In this document: positions 1 through 7,613 of the stretch, in pieces | Layout: the number at the start of each line of letters is the position of its first letter | How positions within the stretch are numbered: the first letter of the stretch is position 1 | Source: an uncultured Caryophanales bacterium | GTDB lineage: Bacteria > Bacillota_I > Bacilli_A > RF39 > UBA660 | Direction: 5' to 3' | DNA: 15,021 bases | NCBI GenBank assembly: GCA_946402785.1 | Contig: CAMIXP010000019.1 | Span: forward strand, 1-15,021 | Notes under the pieces: model-generated | Told to the model about the DNA's origin: nothing | The model's input: the letters and a program-made list of their open reading frames with translations, nothing else | The model's database searches: none | Translations under genes and position numbers: made by a program

Positions 1-1060
1 CTTTTTTTTCTTTTTTATCAAGAGCTGGTTTAATGACATCAAGATAATTTTCATCGATTTGTAATTCATTCATGAGTAGTTTTACTTTTTTATAGGTTTC
101 TTCATCACATAAACCCATTTTAAAGTTATTTAATTCATTATAATAACGTCTAACAATTTCTCTTTTAGAAGCTTCTTCTACTACTTTTTCATTGGTAATA
201 CAGAATCCAACCATATTAACTCCCATATCGGTTGGGGATTGATAAATATCTTTTTTGGATACTTTACTTAAAATATTCTTTAAGATTGGGAAAGATTCTA
301 CATCTCGGTTATAATTAATAGCAATTTTGCCATAAGCTTCTAAATGAAATGGATCAATCATATTTACATCTTTTAGATCAGCAGTTGCGGCTTCATAAGC
401 TAAGTTTACTGGGTGTTTTAAAGGTAAGTTCCATACAGGGAATGTTTCAAATTTTGCATAACCAGCATTTACTCCTCTTTTGTTTTCATGATAGATTTGA
501 GAAAGACAAGTAGCTAGTTTCCCAGAACCTGGTCCTGGAGCATTTACTAAGATTAATGGTTTGGTTGTTTCAACATATGGATTTGCTCCATAACCTTCTT
601 CTGAAACAATCGTTTCTACATCTGTTGGATATCCTTTTGTAAAGGTATGAATATAAGTCTTTAATCCATTTCGATTTAATTTCTTAATAAACTTATCGAC
701 ACTTACTTGATTCTTATATAAAGTAATTACTACACTATTTACAGAGAATCCCATTTTCTTTGACTGATTGATAAGTCTTAATACTTCTTGGTCATAGGTA
801 ATTCCATATTCTCCTCTTCTTTTGTTCTTTTCAATATCTCCTGCATTAATACAAAAGATAATTTCTAAGTCATCTTTTAATTCTCGGAACATGGATATTT
901 TTACATCGTTCTTAAAACCTGGTAGTATTCTTGCGGCATGGGAGTCATCGAATAGTTTTCCCCCTACTTCTAGATATAATTTATCAAATAATTTAAATCT
1001 CTCTTTGATTTTTTCACTTTGTATTTTTACATATTTTTTATTATCAAAACCTACTGTCAT
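1..1060 (-). CDS. DUF1846 family protein, 3' end cut by window edge
   Basis: This gene starts at 1060 and runs off the left edge. The visible 353 residues begin MTVGFDNKKYVKIQSEKIKE and match the DUF1846 (UPF0371) family by recall: an N-terminal VGGKLFDDSHAARILPGFK segment (about residues 32-50), then GITYDQEVLRLI (about 86-97), then a glycine-rich loop NAPGPGSGK (about 173-181) that resembles a phosphate-binding loop. The family is usually about 490-505 residues, so roughly 140 C-terminal residues are missing. Its biochemical role is not established, and I do not assign one. The start is supported by an upstream AAGGATGGTGAG ribosome-binding region. The gene appears to be its own transcription unit, with a weak -10 box at 1081-1086 and the terminator of the next gene upstream. 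Family call is confident; function is unknown. Confidence 0.85.
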   Translation of the reverse strand, partial: MTVGFDNKKYVKIQSEKIKERFKLFDKLYLEVGGKLFDDSHAARILPGFKNDVKISMFRELKDDLEIIFCINAGDIEKNKRRGEYGITYDQEVLRLINQSKKMGFSVNSVVITLYKNQVSVDKFIKKLNRNGLKTYIHTFTKGYPTDVETIVSEEGYGANPYVETTKPLILVNAPGPGSGKLATCLSQIYHENKRGVNAGYAKFETFPVWNLPLKHPVNLAYEAATADLKDVNMIDPFHLEAYGKIAINYNRDVESFPILKNILSKVSKKDIYQSPTDMGVNMVGFCITNEKVVEEASKREIVRRYYNELNNFKMGLCDEETYKKVKLLMNELQIDENYLDVIKPALDKKEKK

Positions 1061-1080
1061 GATCTCACCATCCTTCTATA

Positions 1081-1086
1081 ATCATA
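1081..1086 (-). promoter_or_regulatory. Putative -10 box of the DUF1846 gene
   Basis: TATGAT on the minus strand ends 20 nt before the start codon at 1060. There is no convincing -35. It is included because its spacing matches that of the clearer promoters elsewhere in the window. Confidence 0.35.
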
Positions 1087-1122
1087 CACTATTTTTTAAA
1101 AATATAGTTATAAAAAATAAAG

Positions 1123-1148
1123 AAAGAGTAAAAAACTTTTTACTCTTT
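1123..1148 (-). terminator. Intrinsic terminator of the HExxH gene
   Basis: AAAGAGTAAAA pairs with TTTTACTCTTT around a tiny loop, followed on the minus strand by a T-rich tail. The stop codon of the upstream gene (1140-1142) lies inside the 5' arm of the hairpin. Confidence 0.65.
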
Positions 1149-1907
1149 TATTTTTACTTTTTGTTGGATTTCCGTATCAAATTCTTTTTCTGTTATAGGT
1201 AATCCATATAAAAGTCTTGTATCAAATTTATAATTTTTTTCATATATTCTATCTAATAACATGATATATTGCTGAAACATACCCGTCTTAAGCAAGAATT
1301 CTAGTGTTGGTGCTTCTACATAAAAAGGTTTTTTTGTGTATCCTCTTTGATATTGTTTTAGAAGTCTATTTCTGGCAATTCTTAGTTCATCAGAATCTTT
1401 TGCATTTTTAAATATATTTACAACATACTTCCATCCTCTTATGGCTACCATTCTCTCTTCAGGATTAATACGATAGTTCGCAATTGTTTCTTTCTCTAAA
1501 AATGATGAATCTAGATCTGCAAAATCTATTAGTCTATCTAGACCATGTCTCATTGCATAATAACGTAAGCCATATTGAACGATTAATGACTCTATGTCAT
1601 CTTTACCTTCTTCTAATGTTTTTAAGTCTCTTGCATGTTCTAATTCATGCTTTATTACTTCAATCGCAAGTAATTGAGGATGTTTTGGCATGCATTTTTC
1701 TATTAACGGTAAATTTACTTTAATGATTCTTCTTCCGAAATGATAATTTCCTAGGTCTTTTGATTTAGATGAAATATCAAAATCATTTAAATATGGTTTT
1801 AGTTCTGGCGATTCTTTTAATAGTTCTTCTAATACACTATAAAGATAGAGACATGATAATTCTTCTCCTTGATAGTATTGGTATAATTTGTAAACTTCAT
1901 TTGCCAT
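1140..1907 (-). CDS. Putative zinc metalloprotease-like protein (HELEH motif)
   Basis: I do not recognise this 255-residue protein as a named family. It carries HELEH followed by ARD at about residues 87-91, within VIKHELEHARDLKTLEEG. This fits the HExxH zinc-binding and catalytic motif of zincin proteases, and the helix before it has the usual hydrophobic pattern. A downstream NPEERMVAIRGW (about 148-159) could supply a third glutamate ligand, as in gluzincins; that is inference. There is no signal peptide or membrane segment, so it is probably cytoplasmic. A TTG at 1910 is in frame directly before the ATG. I chose the ATG at 1907 because AGGTGA sits about 6 nt upstream of it. The gene appears monocistronic, between its own extended -10 promoter and its own terminator. 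It could be a catalytically inactive relative, and the substrate is unknown. Confidence 0.7.
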   Translation of the reverse strand: MANEVYKLYQYYQGEELSCLYLYSVLEELLKESPELKPYLNDFDISSKSKDLGNYHFGRRIIKVNLPLIEKCMPKHPQLLAIEVIKHELEHARDLKTLEEGKDDIESLIVQYGLRYYAMRHGLDRLIDFADLDSSFLEKETIANYRINPEERMVAIRGWKYVVNIFKNAKDSDELRIARNRLLKQYQRGYTKKPFYVEAPTLEFLLKTGMFQQYIMLLDRIYEKNYKFDTRLLYGLPITEKEFDTEIQQKVKIKE

Positions 1908-1924
1908 CAAATCACCTGGTGTAT

Positions 1925-1933
1925 ATTATAACA
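1925..1933 (-). promoter_or_regulatory. Extended -10 promoter of the HExxH gene
   Basis: TGTTATAAT, a perfect TGN plus TATAAT, ends 17 nt before the ATG at 1907. The predicted leader is about 11 nt. The TG overlaps the edge of the preceding terminator hairpin by one base, so the two signals are fused. No clear -35 is seen. Confidence 0.7.
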
Positions 1934-1962
1934 AAAATAACGTAATTTATTACGCTATTTTT
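1933..1962 (-). terminator. Intrinsic terminator of the DUF1003 gene
   Basis: A long AT-rich hairpin has an inner CGTAA/TTACG stem and outer AAAAATA/TATTTTT arms, with one mismatch. The DUF1003 stop codon (TAG, 1955-1957) lies inside the 5' arm. A T-rich stretch follows on the minus strand. Confidence 0.65.
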
Positions 1963-2491
1963 CAGTTTTTTTTGATTCATCCTCTTCTGGAGCCACAATT
2001 CTTAATATTTTTCTTTGATTTTTTAGAATTTCTTCCATTTTATGGTGAAGATCTTCTAGTATTAATTCACTTTTTAAATCTGTTCTGTAATCGTTTTGGT
2101 TTCTTAAACTGTCTTTTGCAGCTTGTCTGTTTTGGCTCATCATAATAACAGGTGCTTGAAGAGCTGCAATACAGGATAGTACAAGATTTAATAAAATAAA
2201 TGGATATGGGTCTATTTCAGATCCATCTCTTAATAGATAAGAATTAATAATTACCCATAAGATTAGAAAAGCAGAGAATCCAATAATAAATCCCCAGGAA
2301 CCTGCAATCTCACTAACTCTATCGGCAATATAATCTCCTTTGGTCATCTTTGCTTCTTCTTGTTTATCTACATCAATACTGATTGGTTGATCTACTAATA
2401 AGTCTAATAATTCTTCTTCATCTTGTGCTTCTAATTCTTGATTCTTTAAAAGCATTTTTACTATTTCTTTTTTTGTTAATCTCTTTTCCAT
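1955..2491 (-). CDS. DUF1003 family membrane protein
   Basis: This 178-residue protein fits the DUF1003 family. The family signature is clear: ADRVSEIAGSWGFIIGF (about residues 56-72), a first membrane helix (about 66-86), DPYPFILLNLVLS (94-106) leading into a second helix, then QAPVIMMSQNRQAAKD (112-127). A charged C-terminal tail with LHHKMEEILKNQ (148-159) probably forms a cytoplasmic coiled coil. The N-terminal 50 residues are acidic and charged. The molecular function of DUF1003 proteins is not established, so none is claimed. The start at 2491 is supported by GGTGAG a few bases upstream. The gene has its own promoter and its own terminator and appears monocistronic. Confidence 0.9.
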   Translation of the reverse strand: MEKRLTKKEIVKMLLKNQELEAQDEEELLDLLVDQPISIDVDKQEEAKMTKGDYIADRVSEIAGSWGFIIGFSAFLILWVIINSYLLRDGSEIDPYPFILLNLVLSCIAALQAPVIMMSQNRQAAKDSLRNQNDYRTDLKSELILEDLHHKMEEILKNQRKILRIVAPEEDESKKTEK

Positions 2492-2506
2492 ATTCTCACC
2501 ATAAAC

Positions 2507-2536
2507 ATTATAACCACTTTTTCAATAAAAAAACAA
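2507..2536 (-). promoter_or_regulatory. Promoter of the DUF1003 gene
   Basis: TATAAT (2507-2512) and TTGTTT (2531-2536) are separated by 18 bp. The -10 ends only 15 nt before the ATG, so the predicted leader is about 9 nt and begins with the Shine-Dalgarno sequence itself. The -35 lies inside the terminator hairpin of the preceding gene. Confidence 0.65.
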
Positions 2537-2561
2537 GATTCCTGTTTTCAAAATCTTGTTT
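2531..2561 (-). terminator. Intrinsic terminator after the zinc-ribbon gene pair
   Basis: AAACAAGATT pairs with AATCTTGTTT around an 11-nt loop and is followed on the minus strand by a run of T. The stop codon at 2560-2562 overlaps the start of the hairpin. Confidence 0.75.
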
Positions 2562-3060
2562 AAATCATCATTATGTTATAGGCTCCTAACATTCCCATAA
2601 ATGCTACACCTATCCAGAATCCTATAATCATTTTCAAAATACAACTCCATAAGGAAGTGGTAGAATCTTTTATTTTTTTGAAGGCTGTAATGATTCCAGC
2701 AATAGATGCAGCTGAATAGCCTCCCATTAGCATAATGGATTCAAAATAATAGAATGCTGTTATCGTTCCGTCTTTTACTAGTGCTGCACTATATCCCATC
2801 ATTGCAATTCCTGCTAATGTCATTGGTAAAAATAGCGTTAGTATATTAATCAGATTTGCAATCAAAAATAGGATGCCTATTACTTTGCTCTCTGATTTCA
2901 CATTCATTTGTTTTTTTTGATCAGGATTGGTTACTGGAATTGGAGTTACATTTTCAATCGCATATCCACAGTGGATACAACAAACCTTACTTGCTTCTCC
3001 CATTCTCATTCCACAATTCGGACAATATTTTATTTGTTCCTTATTTGTTTCTGGATTCAT
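2560..3060 (-). CDS. Zinc-ribbon membrane protein (small paralogue)
   Basis: The protein has 166 residues. An N-terminal zinc ribbon has CPNC at 13-16 and CIHCG at 28-32. A short linker follows, then about four hydrophobic segments (near 59-80, 82-95, 107-126 and 141-163) that make it an integral membrane protein. The ribbon has the same CxxC-11-CxxC spacing and near-identical residues (GMxxGExSK, CIHCGY) as the protein encoded just upstream at 3084-4325, so the two probably share a duplicated N-terminal module. A strong AAAGGAG precedes the start. A 23-bp gap separates the genes with no terminator between them, so they are probably co-transcribed. Function is unknown. The cytoplasmic ribbon could bind a partner rather than nucleic acid, but that is inference. 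Confidence 0.8.
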   Translation of the reverse strand: MNPETNKEQIKYCPNCGMRMGEASKVCCIHCGYAIENVTPIPVTNPDQKKQMNVKSESKVIGILFLIANLINILTLFLPMTLAGIAMMGYSAALVKDGTITAFYYFESIMLMGGYSAASIAGIITAFKKIKDSTTSLWSCILKMIIGFWIGVAFMGMLGAYNIMMI

Positions 3061-3083
3061 ATAAATCTCCTTTTATTCTATAA

Positions 3084-4325
3084 CTATTTATTTGAAGATA
3101 GGTCAACATTTTCTTCTAGGATGATTTTTCTGTCATCTCCTCGGATATGAATATTGATAACTGGATTTATATTATCGATTGGATTAATCATAATTCTTTT
3201 TACGGTGTGATCTCTCATTGAAAAGGATCCAGATAAATTCTCATCCGAATAATCTCCACCTGTTGGGTGTTTAAATAAATAAGAAATATTGTAGTCATCC
3301 TCTATTTTACTAGCTAATATGACTGCTGTCGCAACACCATTTCTATCTCTTTCGGGAACATATACTGTTACATATTCATTTTCATGTACTATTTGATATT
3401 TAGAGGGATTAAAATCTTTTTTTAATGGAGAAGTACTTGGAGTATTCTCTTTTAGTATGGCTGATACTACATAGGTTTCTGTTCCTTCATCTAATTCAAA
3501 ATCTAGTGAATAGATGTAATTGATCCCGTATTCTTCCATTGTATACTTGGAGATTTTTAAAATATATTCATTATCGTTTTCTCCATAGTCTATATTTCCA
3601 TCTACTATACAATGATTAATTCGGATATGATCCACATGCGGATAATTATCTCCATCTGTACTTTCAACTTCTAATATGTATTTAACATGTAGTGTAGAGG
3701 TTTTCAAACCTTTTTGCTTGATTGTTATCCTATCATTTTGAAAAATGATGGCATCTTTTTCTAATAGTCCATCTGAAATAGATGTTGATGTTAATGATTC
3801 GGAAAATAAGAAATTTCCTAATGTGAGTATGAGTATAATGGCAAAAGACCATTTCATTACTTTCATCGATTGTTTTAAGAAAGTGCCTTTTTTGATTACA
3901 TTCACAATTGACATGATGAATGCTACTACTGATGTAATGGTATAGGAATATGATATGCAACTTATGACCATTGAAAAGAATGCAGCATCTGCTAAGGCTC
4001 CAAATATGGATATAACTAGAATTAGTATTGTTAGAAATGGCATCACTAAAAATAGATTGATTGAGGAAAGAATTAAAAAAGTACTTGGATCTTTTTTGTC
4101 TTCTTCTAGTTTCACATTTACTTCCTTTTGTACAGGGTGTGTTGTACTAACTTGTTGTGTTATGTTTTGTGATACCGGAATATTCTGCTGAGGCTGAATG
4201 GAAGAAGTTTCTTCTATATTGATACTATAACCACAGTGAATACATACTTGTTTACTATGTTCTCCTAATGTCATTCCACATTTTGGACATGTTCTTGTTA
4301 GCTTTTGATTGTTATCTTGATTCAT
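3084..4325 (-). CDS. Zinc-ribbon membrane protein with large outer domain
   Basis: The protein has 413 residues. It opens with a zinc ribbon (CPKC 13-16, CIHCG 28-32), then a Gln/Ser/Thr-rich linker (about 38-68) and a charged stretch. About four membrane segments follow (near 83-105, 107-127, 128-145 and 159-175). The C-terminal 235 residues have alternating hydrophobic and polar residues, suggesting a beta-rich domain outside the membrane; this is inferred from composition. I recognise no enzyme motif. Zinc-ribbon plus membrane plus outer-domain proteins are common in Firmicutes and mostly uncharacterised. AAAAGGAGA is well placed before the start. The gene lies 19 bp after the HAD gene and 23 bp before its smaller paralogue, consistent with one operon, although a TATAAAAT at 4347-4354 could give it a weak internal promoter. 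Confidence 0.8.
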   Translation of the reverse strand: MNQDNNQKLTRTCPKCGMTLGEHSKQVCIHCGYSINIEETSSIQPQQNIPVSQNITQQVSTTHPVQKEVNVKLEEDKKDPSTFLILSSINLFLVMPFLTILILVISIFGALADAAFFSMVISCISYSYTITSVVAFIMSIVNVIKKGTFLKQSMKVMKWSFAIILILTLGNFLFSESLTSTSISDGLLEKDAIIFQNDRITIKQKGLKTSTLHVKYILEVESTDGDNYPHVDHIRINHCIVDGNIDYGENDNEYILKISKYTMEEYGINYIYSLDFELDEGTETYVVSAILKENTPSTSPLKKDFNPSKYQIVHENEYVTVYVPERDRNGVATAVILASKIEDDYNISYLFKHPTGGDYSDENLSGSFSMRDHTVKRIMINPIDNINPVINIHIRGDDRKIILEENVDLSSNK

Positions 4326-4344
4326 AGGGGTCTCCTTTTATTCT

Positions 4345-4968
4345 TTATTTTATATTTCTTACAATTTCTTGTATATCTCTTGGATTTTTTGCAACAAAAC
4401 AGGTATGTTCTACGGAATCATTATCCCAAATTGCTTGAATGAAATGACATTTTGCATATCTTGCCATGTAGTAGTCTATTTCACTATCTCCAATATATAC
4501 GGTTTCTTCTGGAACATATGCATATTCTTCATAAAGTTTCTGCATACTTTCTGGATGAGGTTTTGGTTTTGATACTTGATCTGATGTTACTACGACATCA
4601 AAATGTTTTTGAATTTCTTTTAATTCTTCTTCTAGTTCTTGAAACTCCTCTAATGTTCTAGAAGTTAAAATACTAACACGATATTCTTTTTGTAAATCTT
4701 TAATGAGAGATTTGATTCCTCTAAAACATTTTGGAGGATTCTTTTTATATTCAATATCCCATTCTTTGTTTACTTTTTTTATTTCATTGGGACTTAGTTT
4801 TAATAATTGAAAGAATTCTTTGGTTGGTAAAACCGTTAGTTTTTCAAAGATTTCTTCTGGAAATTTTCTACTGACTGATTTTTGAATGGCTTTTTTTAAA
4901 GAATTCATTTCACATTCATAACTATCTACTAGTGTCCTATCAATATCAAATACGATGTTTTTGATCAT
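4345..4968 (-). CDS. HAD-superfamily hydrolase (probable phosphatase)
   Basis: A haloacid-dehalogenase-type hydrolase of 207 residues, probably a small-molecule phosphatase. Motif I is FDIDRTLVDS (residues 7-16), with the nucleophile D8 and acid/base D10; the usual Gly after DxD is Arg. Motif II is ILTSR (T102). Motif III is the lysine in SKPKPHPE (133-140). Motif IV is IGDSEIDYYMAR (159-170). The helical insertion after motif I fits the cap type of phosphoglycolate phosphatase and beta-phosphoglucomutase relatives. The substrate cannot be read from sequence. An in-frame ATG lies 18 nt upstream (4986), but it has no ribosome-binding site and overlaps the predicted -10 box. The ATG at 4968 is preceded by AAGGTG at good spacing, so I use it. 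The gene is first in a probable three-gene operon with the zinc-ribbon genes. Confidence 0.85.
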   Translation of the reverse strand: MIKNIVFDIDRTLVDSYECEMNSLKKAIQKSVSRKFPEEIFEKLTVLPTKEFFQLLKLSPNEIKKVNKEWDIEYKKNPPKCFRGIKSLIKDLQKEYRVSILTSRTLEEFQELEEELKEIQKHFDVVVTSDQVSKPKPHPESMQKLYEEYAYVPEETVYIGDSEIDYYMARYAKCHFIQAIWDNDSVEHTCFVAKNPRDIQEIVRNIK

Positions 4969-4984
4969 TTCCTTCACCTTATTC

Positions 4985-4993
4985 ATTATATCA
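4985..4993 (-). promoter_or_regulatory. Extended -10 promoter of the HAD gene operon
   Basis: TGATATAAT is a perfect TGN plus TATAAT, ending 16 nt before the ATG at 4968. Transcription would start near 4978, downstream of the alternative ATG at 4986, which supports the shorter protein. The predicted leader is about 10 nt. Confidence 0.7.
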
Positions 4994-5006
4994 TATTAGG
5001 ATATAA

Positions 5007-5029
5007 AAAAACGAGTTAAACTCGTTTTT
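5007..5029 (-). terminator. Intrinsic terminator after the DUF362 gene
   Basis: AAAAACGAG pairs with CTCGTTTTT around a short loop, followed by T residues on the minus strand. The DUF362 stop codon (5028-5030) overlaps the first bases of the hairpin. Confidence 0.8.
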
Positions 5030-5915
5030 ATATTTCTATTAGTTCGTATTCTCTTGTTCCAAATCCTAGAGCAGCAGCTGCTTCAATGGTATGAATTCCA
5101 TTTCTTGAATTGACTCTTTCCATGAAATGTTCTTTTCCTGGATCATTTGAGTTTACTACTAAATCAATACATGCTTGATCAATTGCGATTGGATCATCAG
5201 AAATTAAAATTCCCATATCTTCCATACAAGGATCTTCTGCGACTCCACAACAGTCACAGTCAACACTCATGTTTGCCATTACATTGATAAATACCATATT
5301 TCCTTTGAAATGGTTTACGACTGCTGATGCTGCATCTGCCATAGATTCTAAGAATCCATTGTGATTGTCTACATCCCAACAATCAATAATATCTGTTGAT
5401 ACTCCTGCAGAGTGAATTTGCGCTTTTCCAGCAGATGAAGCACAACCAATAGATAATTGTTTTAAAGCTCCTCCATATCCTCCAGCAGGGTGTCCTTTGA
5501 AGTGAGAAATGATTAACATAGAGTCATAATTCTTTAAGTTCTTTCCTACGATATCTTTCTTTAATATTTTTCCATTTGGTATTTCTAATTCATCATCTGG
5601 TCCTTCACGATCCATTAAATCGAATGGATATCTGTTCCAACCATGTTCTTCAATTACTTTTAAATGCTTTTCTGTTAGGTCTCTTTCTCCACCAAATCTT
5701 TCTCCATAAGCTGTGTTACATTCAACTACGGTACCCTTTACATATTCAATCATTTCTTTCATGAATTCTGGGCGAAGATAGTTTTTATTTCCTTGTTCTC
5801 CGGAATGTACTTTTACTGCTACTTTTCCTGGTAGTTCTTTTCCTAATTTCTTGTACATTTCTACTAGTTTTGAAGGAGATACTTCTTTACAAAAATATAC
5901 TTTTGCTTTTTCCAT
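5028..5915 (-). CDS. DUF362 domain-containing protein
   Basis: A 295-residue protein that matches the DUF362 family by recall. The signature region is HFKGHPAGGYGGALKQLS (about residues 138-155), followed by GCASSAGKAQIHS. It carries a cysteine cluster CDCCG with a further Cys at 230 (C220, C222, C223, C230), then MGILISDDPIAIDQA (234-248). In some relatives such a protein carries ferredoxin-type 4Fe-4S repeats; none is present here, so the cluster could bind a metal or be redox-active, but this is inference. No membrane segment is seen. The start is 3 nt after the stop of the upstream gene, and its GAGAGG ribosome-binding site is formed by the last two codons of that gene, so translation is probably coupled. 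The substrate and reaction are unknown. Confidence 0.85.
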   Translation of the reverse strand: MEKAKVYFCKEVSPSKLVEMYKKLGKELPGKVAVKVHSGEQGNKNYLRPEFMKEMIEYVKGTVVECNTAYGERFGGERDLTEKHLKVIEEHGWNRYPFDLMDREGPDDELEIPNGKILKKDIVGKNLKNYDSMLIISHFKGHPAGGYGGALKQLSIGCASSAGKAQIHSAGVSTDIIDCWDVDNHNGFLESMADAASAVVNHFKGNMVFINVMANMSVDCDCCGVAEDPCMEDMGILISDDPIAIDQACIDLVVNSNDPGKEHFMERVNSRNGIHTIEAAAALGFGTREYELIEI

Positions 5916-5917
5916 TT

Positions 5918-7540
5918 TTACCTCTCTATCTTTGTGATATTAATAACATCACTTTCTCTACTATATTCAATTGTAACTCTATCTCCGTTATTTAAGAATG
6001 GAAGTAAGTTTTTATTTTCTTTAATAGATACTCTGTATTTGATTCCTTCTTCATCTACAAAGTAATAATACGTATTTCCATCGATTGTGACTTCTTTGAT
6101 GTTGTATACATTGATTTCTTTCTTTGTTGCATTACTTGGAGATGTTTCTTCTCCCATTTGATTTAAATAGTTTTCTGCAGCTACTTGAATTCCTTTTGAT
6201 GCATCTGTTACGACTACTTTTTGATAGTCTACGACATCGACAAATGCATACATTTTAACAAGTCCTGCATTATCTTTTAAACTAATTAAGTATGTTGGAG
6301 AGCCATTCAAATTAATTAATAATGGGAATGTTGATTTATAGTTCATTTGTTGTACTTGTCCTTTAGCAGAATCCATTGCAGAGTATTCTTCTGCTCCTGG
6401 TACACTATAGAACTTTGTTTCTTTGGTTCTCATGTTTGTTAGAATAAATCCAATGTTTGATTCATCTGCTAAAACAGAAGTAATTCCGGTATATAAATAG
6501 ATATCATTATCAAATGCTAAGTAATTATATCCATCTGTTGTTGCAACAACGTCTCTTTGTGTAAAGATGGAATTTAAATATCCATTCTTATAAGCTCCCC
6601 AGTTATTTACTTGTTCTAGGATTAAATCTGCTTCATATACATGATCTACCCATGTTGGTACATCTTTTAATTTATAATATTTAGATTTACCTGTAATTGG
6701 ATTAAAGATTACAACACCTGTTACTTCTCTTCTTTGACCAATACCATGATATTTAATAACACTGGCGATCCAATATGGATTTCCTTCATTATCAATTTCA
6801 AAGTTAATCGCATCAAAATTCTTAGTTGGATATTGGAATTGTAATTTACGATAAAGGTTTTCATTGAATAAAGCAGATGGTGCATACTTCATTCCTTTTT
6901 CTAATTTTACTAATTTACTTTTACCGGTTGTTGAATTAACAGTAATATATCCTGTAATCCCTTTTTTACGGTTCGTTAACCATTTAATGGTTCCATTATA
7001 CTCTAATGGGGTTACACGAATGATTTCATCATTATAATTGATTTGTGTATATTCATCTGATACATCATATTGTGATACTAATTCACTCATTCCACCCATG
7101 ACACGATCTCCTAATTTTTGAGAAGATTTTTTATCTAGTAATGGTAATTTATTAAAGTCTACTTCTTTAATATCTTCTTGGAATGTTTTGGATTCATCTA
7201 TTGTGATTCTTTCATAATATTTTTTTGCGTTAAACAATGGTGAATTGATAATAACAAGTAATAACATAATGATGAAATAAGCAGGTACAATTAACCATAG
7301 TTTTGCGACTTTTGGATTTTGAATCCTAATTGATTGAGCATTCTCAAAGAATAATGCTGCTGTAAAAAATGACTGACATACTAGGAATACTAGTAATACT
7401 GGTACTATAAAGGCATAGAAACCAAAGTTATGTATATCAAGGGCTGGGTGTGAAATATAATAGGCTATTAAAGTATAAATTAATGTAATTACAATACTTT
7501 TTAATAGACTATGTTTTGTGATTTTATTTTTCTTTTTCAT
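5918..7540 (-). CDS. Membrane protein with large extracytoplasmic repeat domain
   Basis: I do not recognise a named family for this 540-residue protein. A basic N-terminus (MKKKNKITKH) is followed by three hydrophobic helices (about 13-33, 41-65 and 79-102) and then some 435 mostly polar residues, probably outside the cell. This part holds repeated units with the pattern TGxxxxNxxTGKSKxxKL, at about 196-212 and 274-291, with a weaker third copy (GFILTNMRTKETKFYSV) at about 364-380. They resemble PepSY-like or propeller-type beta repeats, but I cannot confirm a fold. The last 60 residues (VTIDGNTYYYFVDEEG, NNGDRVTIEYSRESDVINITKI) look like a small beta-barrel, perhaps OB-like. AGGAGATGA lies about 8 nt upstream of the start. 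It is first in a two-gene unit with the DUF362 gene and divergent from a TetR regulator, so it may be that regulator's target. Confidence 0.75.
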   Translation of the reverse strand: MKKKNKITKHSLLKSIVITLIYTLIAYYISHPALDIHNFGFYAFIVPVLLVFLVCQSFFTAALFFENAQSIRIQNPKVAKLWLIVPAYFIIMLLLVIINSPLFNAKKYYERITIDESKTFQEDIKEVDFNKLPLLDKKSSQKLGDRVMGGMSELVSQYDVSDEYTQINYNDEIIRVTPLEYNGTIKWLTNRKKGITGYITVNSTTGKSKLVKLEKGMKYAPSALFNENLYRKLQFQYPTKNFDAINFEIDNEGNPYWIASVIKYHGIGQRREVTGVVIFNPITGKSKYYKLKDVPTWVDHVYEADLILEQVNNWGAYKNGYLNSIFTQRDVVATTDGYNYLAFDNDIYLYTGITSVLADESNIGFILTNMRTKETKFYSVPGAEEYSAMDSAKGQVQQMNYKSTFPLLINLNGSPTYLISLKDNAGLVKMYAFVDVVDYQKVVVTDASKGIQVAAENYLNQMGEETSPSNATKKEINVYNIKEVTIDGNTYYYFVDEEGIKYRVSIKENKNLLPFLNNGDRVTIEYSRESDVINITKIER

Positions 7541-7560
7541 CGTATCATCTCCTATTACTT

Positions 7561-7569
7561 ATTTTATCA
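7561..7569 (-). promoter_or_regulatory. Putative extended -10 promoter of the membrane protein/DUF362 unit
   Basis: TGATAAAAT on the minus strand ends 20 nt before the ATG at 7540, giving a predicted leader of about 14 nt. No good -35 is seen. A palindrome at 7575-7591 lies where a -35/spacer region would be, so a bound repressor could block this promoter. Confidence 0.5.
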
Positions 7570-7574
7570 ATTTT

Positions 7575-7591
7575 TCTTTCAAATAGAAAGA
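7575..7591. promoter_or_regulatory. Palindrome, candidate operator for the membrane protein unit
   Basis: TCTTTC and GAAAGA arms are separated by AAATA. It lies just upstream of the minus-strand -10 in the 118-bp gap between a TetR-type gene and its divergent neighbour. Sequence only; binding is inferred. Confidence 0.4.
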
Positions 7592-7613
7592 TTATTTTCA
7601 TATCTATTTTCCT

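Noticed and set aside
822..1202. Plus-strand open frame of 126 codons
   Set aside because: It is antisense to the DUF1846 gene, rich in Phe/Ser/Leu as expected for the complement of AT-rich coding sequence, and has no ribosome-binding site. Similar antisense frames elsewhere were left out for the same reason.
4969..4986. Upstream ATG at 4986 as start of the HAD gene
   Set aside because: It has no ribosome-binding site and overlaps an excellent TGATATAAT promoter element. The ATG at 4968 has AAGGTG at good spacing.
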